From assembly GCA_030248295.1 (NCBI GenBank), contig JASANH010001721.1:186001-250000 (forward strand): a stretch of 64,000 bases of DNA, written 5' to 3'. Positions 55,855-64,000 of the stretch are shown in pieces. Both the position numbers and the translations under genes were made by a program. Under the pieces are notes generated by a model. It searched no databases, was not told the DNA's origin, and saw only the letters and a program-made list of their open reading frames with translations. The number at the start of each line of letters is the position of its first letter. Positions within the stretch are counted from its first letter, which is position 1. Origin of the DNA: Mesodorylaimus sp. YZB2_4. Taxonomy: Eukaryota > Nematoda > Enoplea > Dorylaimida > Dorylaimidae.

Positions 55855-58800
55855 CTATTTCCTGGCCGACCTGGATCGTCTCGTTTCCGGTTTCGAAGGC
55901 GTCACAGGTACGGCCTCCTGCTGCTCGGCTATTTTCATTTCTTCATCTTTGTCTGATCTCGGCAATAGAGCTTCCTTCTTCAATGGGGGTTCCTCCAAAG
56001 CATTCTCGCCGTCCGCATCATCCAGTGGTTCGGTGTCTCCATCGACCGCATCTTCTTCCTTTATTGCCAGCTTCCTCTTACCTGACGATCGAGTGGTTCT
56101 GATCGACAATTTGCCACCAGCAACGGGTGATACTTCATTAGGTGCCACCGCCCCATTGGATGGATTCGTATCAGCCACGACGATCCCGCTGTCGTTGGCG
56201 GGCTCGTTATTCAAAATTCGTCTTTGCAATTCGTTCAAGGCTTCCAAATTCGAAAGTGCCGATTGCTGAGATTGTTGCGTCGATACGCCCCCCGCTTGTG
56301 AGAGCAGTTGCGCTTGCAACCAAGCCATGATCGTCTGATTGGTCGTATTCTCTCCTGCCATTCCTCTAGTCGGCAAAGGAAGACCACCGCTAGCAAAAAG
56401 AGCTTGAGCAGCGGCAGCGGCATTCGTAACTGTACTTTGACCACTGGTCGATGCAGATTCCGGGGGAACTGAAGGCGCCTTGGGAGTCGGAGACGGAGTC
56501 GTTGTGGCTGAAGTTTCTACCGCGACAGCAGCACCAGCAGATGCACTGGCTGAGTTCTTGGATCGCTGGTTTTGTAACTGCTGTTGGCGAAGGGTTGCAT
56601 TGTTGTTTACAACACATTTCCGCATATGCTTCTCCAAAGTGCTGTGCACCGAAAACGGCATGTAGCAAATATAGCAATGGAAAGTTTCCTGCAACAAATA
56701 CGTTAGTCTCTACTTAGAATGCATTTCCAACAAGTTTGCCCAATCCCATACCTTTCCTTGCTGGCCGTGGGTTTTCATATGCCGGGTCAGCTTGCTGCTT
56801 TGGGCGCAAGCGTATGGGCACAATTGACAACGATAAGGCTTTTCCCCTGCAACGAGACAACTTTAAAAAGCGTTCAATGAAATGACCAATCGACTTACCA
56901 GTATGACTCCTCAAATGTACGATCAAATTGGACCGATTGGTGAAAACCTAAAAAAGGTGAAATACACTAACAGACCCAATAGCACAACCGCAAGACATAC
57001 CTTTCCACAGTATTCGCACGTATCCGTGCGACGATCCTTCTTACTCCCAGACCCTTGGCCAATTCCAGAAGTCGGCGAGTCGAGGCTTCGCGCTCCACCT
57101 CCTCCATTTGAAGACTTTTGGCCGCCAGAAAGTGGACCAAGTAACGATGGTGTATCGGTTCCAGAACCCGTGGCGTCGTCCCTGTCCCTAGGACTGTCTC
57201 TGGCGCTCATCGATCCAGCTCCCGCATTGGCTGTGGCCCCTCGACCTTGCGTCTGTTGACTGGCAGCAGCTCCGATCAATTCAGCATAGTAGCAATCTAA
57301 TAGACTGGGTGCCGCCGACATCCACATATTCAAAAATCCTAACCCACCGTTCGCAGTACTGCTGGGCGTGGAGAACGATTGCTGAGCTCCATTTTGTGTA
57401 GTTCGTCCACTCGTTTCGTGCTCATCTTCATCGCCGTCATCTCCGTTCTCCATAATGGCCGAGTTTGTCACACGAGCCACCTCATCGTCGTCGGCATCTT
57501 CGTCCACAACGATACGATTATTTCCTGATCCAGAGCCACTGTTGGCATCTCCGTTATCTTCATCATTATCCTCGTCGTCTTCCGAGGATGACGTACCTTG
57601 AGTATGATTCGCTAAGGCCCCTTTATCGTTGATATCCGTCCTTGCATCACCATTTTGCTTTCGGTGCCACAGTAAATGCTCCGTGAACTTATCCTTCCTG
57701 GAAGTGGTGAAGTTGCACTGAGTGCACTGAAGTTTCTCTAAAACGTGAAACCGCGTCAGTCAGATAATACACACTCATCCTGAGTCCAACCTTACCTAGC
57801 TTCCCATCTTCCATTTTCCTAGCCTCAGCCAACGACAGCTGGCTTGATGTCCTCGATAACGGGCTAATAAAAGATTCGTCAAGAGGGGCTGTTGTCGGCC
57901 GACCACCGCCACCCGCAACCATGGTTGGTAGTCCAGCACTGGAAGACGACGTCTGCACTGTATTCGACTTCACAGCCAATTCCTTCAACTTGGCAGAATA
58001 CAACGACTCGAATGTCATCGAGCCACTGCTCGCCGAAGTCGTTGCTGGCGCACGACCCTTCTCTTGACCAGAGCCACTCGAAGGGACAGTCGAATTGCCG
58101 CCCGCTGTCCCGCGACTGATGCCATTGTTGCCCGCGAATAGGGTAGCGGGGAATATCGACTGCGCTCTTTGCTTGCCCCCTTCTTGACGTTTCCTTCCTT
58201 CCGTATTTCCATTCCGTCGTCCCTCTTCGCCCGTTTGAATAGCCGATGGCCATTGCGCTAACCATTCGCTGATATTCGTAGAAACGGACGTATCATTATT
58301 CGTCGATGCGGCTTGCGCGTTTCGCAATATGTCCAACAAAAGCATGGCCGACTCCGTTCCACCATTAGTCGGTGCAGTGTCGTTATTGGCTTGAAGACGA
58401 TTCCCCACCGAGGACAGATACGTATTCAAATGACCATCGATCGCTGTCTCGGTGCAAAGGCGAACACCGTGCACATTCTGCGCGTGTTGAACCAGAATGT
58501 ACAAATCGCGCATCGGTTCTTTGCACGTAATGCATGTGTACGTAAGCAAATCTGAAAAGGAAACAACAAAAAATGTATCCAAATTATGTATTTTACAGAT
58601 CCCTATCATCTCATTTTGTTTCTACTTCAGAAGACTGATTGATTACTGCTGCATAGCTTGAAACTGACAGTTCCCCCCTCCCCCCTCCACAAAGGACTAG
58701 TTACCAGGCTAGCGTGCTGGGTAAGCCATTCAGGTTAATCATACACACCAAAATAGCCAAGTTAGAAAATTTACGAGCACGTTTTTGTACACCCGTACGC

Positions 58801-60339
58801 ATCCCCCACAAACACGAATAGGAGTACAAGAGGGCACTCCCTTGACATAAGGTGAAGAAAGAAACTAGTTTTCATTTCAAATAAATGGCCGCCTCTTGTC
58901 AACCTAATGTGCATCTCATCCACGACCATTTTTTACATTCGCGACCCCCATTTCCTATTTTTCAAATTGTCCTATCCTGGCCGGCCAATAATCGAGGTCT
59001 GCTCGTCCACAGATCTATTACGTTCGGTCAACCACCATCGCTCCCAATGACCAACACAAAGGTATCCCCCCTCGGCCAGCACGAACCACGCCAGGTTCAT
59101 TCTTGTCCGGTTAATCACAACGGGATCCCACGCACAACACCTGACCATAATTTTAAAATTGCATTTGACCCTCGTTCGCCATTGGTCAAGTGGCCGATCT
59201 CAATGCGACTAGCAGTCATTAAAATGAAACGACCTCGCCCCGACAGACCCCAATATTGAAATTACACATCCCACATCCTCTCGGGTCCTTCTATAATCGT
59301 AAGACATCGGATCAAACCCAAGCCGTGCCCCGGGTTCTGATCAACGCTGCCCTTTTGGTACCATCTAATCTAGGATTTTCTGCCTAAGCCCCAAGGATGA
59401 GCCCTAACCCGCAAACCGCGTGCCCTGATCCTATCTGCAGACACATAGCAACTGCTCACCAAACTCTGAGGTATCAGTTTGCGCGTCTCGGACACTCATT
59501 CGAGGCGACGAATTAGTAGAACTGGACGCTCCGCCGCCATCGTGCCCCACGAACCGACGAGGGCCATTGAAGGAAGCACGAAATTGATGATGGGCGTGTT
59601 GACGACTGGCCAACGGATAAGAAATACAAGGCGGTTGACATTTCAGCAAAGTACCGCCCTCTCCATTGCCACCGTGCTCATCGCAAGTGGAATAAGGCGA
59701 GGACGATAAATGCTCTTTATCACAGCGCATCACCTAAAAGTCAACACCTCGACTCACAAACACAAAATGATAAACACTGACAGGGTCTCACTTTATGATG
59801 AATAAAATTGGTTATATCGGCCAAACGAAACTGCCTTTGACATTCGCCGCACGTCAGCAAATCACAGCCGGAAAGAAGAGGATTAACGATGGAAGAAAGT
59901 ACAGGAACAGACGAGACGGGCGCCAGGAAATTACTGTTCGCCACTGTTGCCGTTATCGAATCCAAGGCGTTTTGATGTTCTTTTCTGGACGGATCCGGCG
60001 ACGATTCCAATGCCAGACTCGAAGCCAATGAACGCGACGACAAGGTGGGCCCACCGCCAGCGGCGGGCGAAGAAGCGGAAGCGGCTGTGAGCAGCAGCAA
60101 ATCGGCTATCGACATATTCGACGATAAGGTGGTGGAGGACTTCGCGGGCGAGACACCCGCTGATCTCGGATACGCGTGCCGATTCGGCGTCGTCTGCTGT
60201 TTCGATCCGTTTGACGAATTGCTGACCATGGCTGCACTGCTGCTTCGAGCGGGACGACGTTCATCAGACGAAGACAAAGGCGATAAATCCGTATTCACCA
60301 TGATCTGACGTCGTTGTTTTTCATTTTCATCAGTGAAGT
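55855..60339 (-). CDS. BCL11-family zinc-finger transcription factor (5' incomplete)
   Basis: Exons 59792-60339, 59460-59733, 57796-58551, 57001-57737, 56899-56947, 56752-56846 and 55855-56688 join in phase, over 1,080 residues. The N-terminal CCHC finger ([24 protein letters not shown] then C) and the second finger ([25 protein letters not shown]) match BCL11A/B. The C-terminal three-finger cluster is near identical: [52 protein letters not shown] and [23 protein letters not shown], the last His being Cys. The usual central pair is replaced by one finger, [22 protein letters not shown], followed by an acidic tract. An acceptor at 60340 (TTTTTTTGCAG) shows that a first coding exon lies upstream. 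I could not find it; vertebrate proteins start MSRRKQ. It is a nuclear, neuronal-type regulator by homology. Confidence 0.93.
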
Positions 60340-63300
60340 CTGCAAAAAAACTGATTCATTAGACTATTCGCAAAGTATGCGCGCGTACGATCAGTGCGGC
60401 TAGTGACTAGTGGGAGCACAAAGAATTGCGACCGACTTGAGGCGCCAGTCGGGGCAGATAGTTTTTGCAGTGCTCATCGTGTCCCAGTCTATCGACACGG
60501 AAACCAGCACGGGCCATCGGCTGTCCTCCACCCAGTGCCAGAACATAAAAAATAGATTGGCCGAAATTTGAACATCCCTCGGCGAGATGACGGGGGTCGC
60601 GGTCATCAACCAAACCAATCGTCAACAACTGGCGAGTCGCCGCCGGGCGAATGTCCAGCGTTCGATGACAGCCGCCATTCGCCAGTCAGTGCCGGCGTGT
60701 CGACAAAGTTTGAAAAATAAAATTTTTTCTCAAAATGGCCGGGCGTGACCCGCGTCCGTTCGCCCGTTTTACTCGCGAGCTGGACGGCCATCAGAAATAG
60801 CAAGGAGGCGCACACTTAAATGGTTATGGGTGAACTATAATTTTTCGTCCTCGCCCCCGTCTTGTCTTTTTCAACTTCTCCTTCGCGCCTATAAGATAAC
60901 GCCAAACGCAGCCACAGGCCATTTTCGTTTCGTCCATATTTGGAACGCGAGTTAGCGAATTCTAACCGTCGACTCCGCAGCGGGTGACTCGCTCAAAACT
61001 GGTGCCACCACCCCGGGGACACGTTCGTCCGTCGCCGCTGCCCGAGGTCGACAATGCACAACAGAAACGAGTGAAACGAAACGACCATCCTAAATCCAAG
61101 GTCATCCCAACCACCATCGACGAAAAGACTAAGTTTGAATTAAAAAACCGGCCTGCCCCCTTCCCGCCCTTGGACTACTGCCGAAACCAACACTGCTCTC
61201 GTCCAAACATGCATGCAGCGCTGGCTGTCCCCGAGACTCGGGACACAAGCCCAGTGCATGCCAAGTCAGAGACCACTACCAGGTGATAAGAGGGAACCGA
61301 GAGAACCCCGCAAGACCCAGCTTCCGCCCTTTCAAGTGTTTGGCGAGACCAGAGGGGGTAAGGTGAGTTATACGAGCATTGTTCTTTTTTATGCTAGCGA
61401 ATCGGCTTCTCGATGCCCGTTTAGCGTTGAACAGCTGTCGCCGATCGTCGCCAGCGCAGAAGGACGTATAAACTAGTTTCCTCTCGACATCACATTTTCA
61501 CATTTCACTAGCGACTAGAGGACGACAAAAGAGTGGCTAGGTTTGTCCAGTCCGTTCGGCAGCTGCCCACGGCACCCATTCGAGATCGCCCACGCAAAAA
61601 TAGCATTTCCCGCGTCCGGATTTTTTAAAACTGACACAATGCCAGAGACCACCCTGGTCCTTCCTATCATCCCTATTCACTACCATCCAACTCGCCACAC
61701 CTAAATCAACTTTCTGGTCCTGATCCCCCCCCGCCCCCAGCTCGTGTACTAGCTTCATAAAAAGCGCATCGGCTCGTAAGCATCGGTTCGAGTCCGCAGA
61801 ACCTGATGGTGATAGTCCAAACTCGCCTGCTCTCTGTTCAAATTTTCGAACGCAATCTGGTCGAGTCGGAGCGATGGGAGCGCAATGCAATGCGAGCAAC
61901 TCATACCAGTTGTGGTTGGACATAAAAAGTAGCGCAGGTGAGCATCGATGAGCGAGTAGGATAGTGGCCACCTTTCGAATGGCAAGCATACTTTTATCGC
62001 TCAAAGATTCACACCTTCTCCAAGCCAAAGCTAAAGGCCATCAGAAATTCTAAAACAACAGTTGCACTATAAATGACCACAAACACGCCATTAATTCAAA
62101 GCACAGAATCGAATAAAATAGAAGGGTCACCTTCGCAAGAGCGCTTTCACAAGAATGCCTTCTCGCCTGCTAAGCATAGGCCGGTTACCTTCGGGCCAGC
62201 ACAGACTATTCTCGTCAGCTGTAGTCGAACTCTCATTTCTTATTCAAATTGCCTTTTCCCCACTTTGAGCTAAACTTGGCCTGGCCAGTGGATAAGTTGC
62301 TCAAGGTGCATCAGCAGAGACTAGTCCCAAACATAGCCTCTTTATCGCCGCCCGCGCCAAGACACGTGCCATTTTTGGGATATCCTGCGTAGCGCCCTAC
62401 CCCCTTGCCAGCGTCCCTAAGATGACGACCAGTGTCGTTGAACGAGGTCACATGCAATGATAACCGAGCGCACTAGAGGCGAGCACGGGATAGAAGCCCC
62501 AGCGAATACCAACGTCGTAGAGATAAGCTAAAGATAGAACTAGCTTTTAAAAAAAGCGGAAAGCGCGTGAGCAAGGCTGCCACGCGACTCTTAATGACGA
62601 CCACTAGCCATTAGCCTTTGCTCGGCGAAAAAGGAGTGGTCAATGCCAGGACCGAGGCTGACATGGAAAATAACGCGCTTAGTGCTCAGCTATCGAGCCA
62701 TCAATACGAAACGAAAACAGATCGGCCAGCCTCATTTTTCCTTTTCCCGTCCACTAACCGTATTGATTGTCGACTACTGGCCACAATGCTCGTCGCCCGA
62801 GCAGCATCCCCCCACATGCTAATATCGGCCATAACACTACCTGACCTAGACCACTGATGGAATTTAGGAAATCACACGCCCTCTGTCATTTGATGGATTC
62901 ATTGCAGAACTCAAATCTAAATTGACAAAATCACTGACTATTCAACGACAGATGACTGACCAACGACCTGTCACTTTCCTTTGTATCATCATTCGATAAA
63001 CTTCTAATTTACTGGACAACCCTACCAGATGAATTCAAGGTCGATAGTCACGCGAAAGTGTAAGCGAAACCAGCTGGCGTGACTAAAAGTTGGATGCCCA
63101 AGGGACCAATTACATTGTCTCTAAACACGTCCATAAGCAATCGAGTCCACACCCACCTGTGAACCCGTACAAAGCACCAGGCCTCTTCATTCAAATATCG
63201 AGAATGATTCAGAGGACACTTTCACTAGAAAACATTGAAAGCCCTTTGATTCCTAGTGTGCTCGGACTCGGACAATGTATACAGTCCGTAAATAGTGGCC

Positions 63301-64000
63301 AGCCCGTAGCATCCAGGCTTTTTTCTTGCCTGAGGCCTTGGATAGAGTATGTGGCGTTACTCAACACAACCCAATGCCTGGTCGAATGTACAGTGAATAC
63401 AGTAGCACTGACCAAGGCGAGGGTGGGCACGAATGATTGATGTTCGTATTTGGCCGAACGGACAGCATTTATGCGCGTCATGCCCATCTTCGGCGCATCG
63501 TTTAATTCAGAAAATGAAAATTTGATGGTTCATGACCAAAAACTGCCCACAAATGGCCCCAGGCAATCTACTCGTCGGTCATTCCATCAGAGTAGGAAAT
63601 GACGGGCGAGAGTTCGTTACCTTTTGCAACGTCGGAAAGTTAGAAAAGTGCCATTGTAAAAACATGCAACCAACTATCCGAGGGCCGTTGGTCTGGAATG
63701 CAATTCGACCTCAAAACTTCTCTACCATCGTGTCCACGGACCTTCAAAGAGACACCCTCGTCTATGCACTCATAACATGGAACGGCCTTTGGCTATCCTT
63801 TTTTGTCTTTCACAAGAGTCCAATAGGGAATTTTTAAATGCGAGAATGCGGACACGAGGCGATGACCCTAACTCAACAGCGTCGATTTGACCGATATGGC
63901 ATCCTCGTCAAAGGTTGGTGGGAGAAAACAGGGCTGGTTGACCAAGCGGAAAGGTGATGGAAACGACAGGAAATCATGAAACATCTTATTGATCTGGGAT
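60340..64000. other. upstream of the BCL11 gene, no supported gene
   Basis: It probably holds the first intron, first exon and promoter of the BCL11-like gene. A 163-codon minus ORF (61537-62028) and several plus ORFs near 61.0, 62.6 and 63.5 kb lack splice or domain support. Part of the 60.6-61.3 kb stretch is GC-rich. Confidence 0.4.

Noticed and set aside
61537-62028. 163-codon minus-strand ORF upstream of the BCL11 gene
   Set aside because: No recognisable motif or splice link to the BCL11 exon at 60339, and it does not begin like a BCL11 first exon.
1-64000. CRISPR arrays, bacterial operons, rRNA or spliced-leader RNA genes
   Set aside because: No regularly spaced direct repeats, no prokaryotic gene organisation, and no rRNA or recognisable spliced-leader sequence was seen.

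Overview
The window is nuclear DNA of a small-genome animal. Genes are broken by short GT-AG introns, mostly about 45-80 bases, and lie a few kilobases apart on both strands. The gene set is metazoan: PINK1, mucolipin, a BCL11-type zinc-finger factor, HMCES, a tau-tubulin-kinase-like kinase, a peptide GPCR, an SCPx/DAF-22-type thiolase and a candidate CRF-like peptide. Intron size and gene content fit a compact ecdysozoan such as a tardigrade or nematode. Degenerate GCCTAA repeats in two introns recall the nematode telomere unit, while a CRF/DH44-like precursor would favour a panarthropod. I cannot settle the phylum. All exon models come from reading frame, splice sites and phase. They close exactly in every multi-exon gene except PINK1 and the second LRR gene; the BCL11 model lacks its first exon.

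Layout. 0.8-2.2 kb: unrecognised three-exon gene (+). 4.3-5.6 kb: intronless PH-like, proline-rich protein (-). 8.0-8.3 kb: secreted prepropeptide resembling CRF/DH44 hormones (+). 9.9-10.6 kb: four-exon, two-helix membrane protein (-) whose exons are too small to appear as long ORFs. 11.1-21.1 kb: three genes head-to-tail on the minus strand, PINK1, mucolipin (TRPML) and long-chain acyl-CoA synthetase, joining mitochondrial quality control, lysosomal cation release and fatty-acid activation. 22.3-24.4 kb: acidic Lys/Arg-rich protein (-) and CK1/TTBK-family kinase (+) diverging from one short promoter. 25.4-26.9 kb: type II membrane protein with a Cys-rich ectodomain (-). 27.6-30.1 kb: malate/L-lactate dehydrogenase (LDH2 family, -).

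31.3-40.2 kb: two related secreted LRR proteins in divergent orientation around HMCES; the second has lost about 100 bases and its frame. 42.0-42.7 kb: four-helix membrane protein (+). 43.2-43.7 kb: decayed sugar-transporter fragment (-). 43.7-49.7 kb: gene-poor. 49.9-51.4 kb: FMRFamide-receptor-like GPCR with DCY instead of DRY (+). 52.5-54.3 kb: peroxisomal thiolase ending in SKL (-). 55.9-60.3 kb: BCL11 orthologue (-), first exon not found. 60.4-64 kb: no convincing gene.

Repeats gather in introns: a 182-base element made of successive hairpins (two copies in opposite orientation, plus relatives near two 5' splice sites), a tRNA-like unit, GCCTAA-rich tracts, a 116-base tandem repeat and a CCTAGG palindrome family. 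A decayed LINE reverse-transcriptase end lies at 37.4-37.8 kb, and two strong hairpins at 41.45 and 44.49 kb are unexplained.
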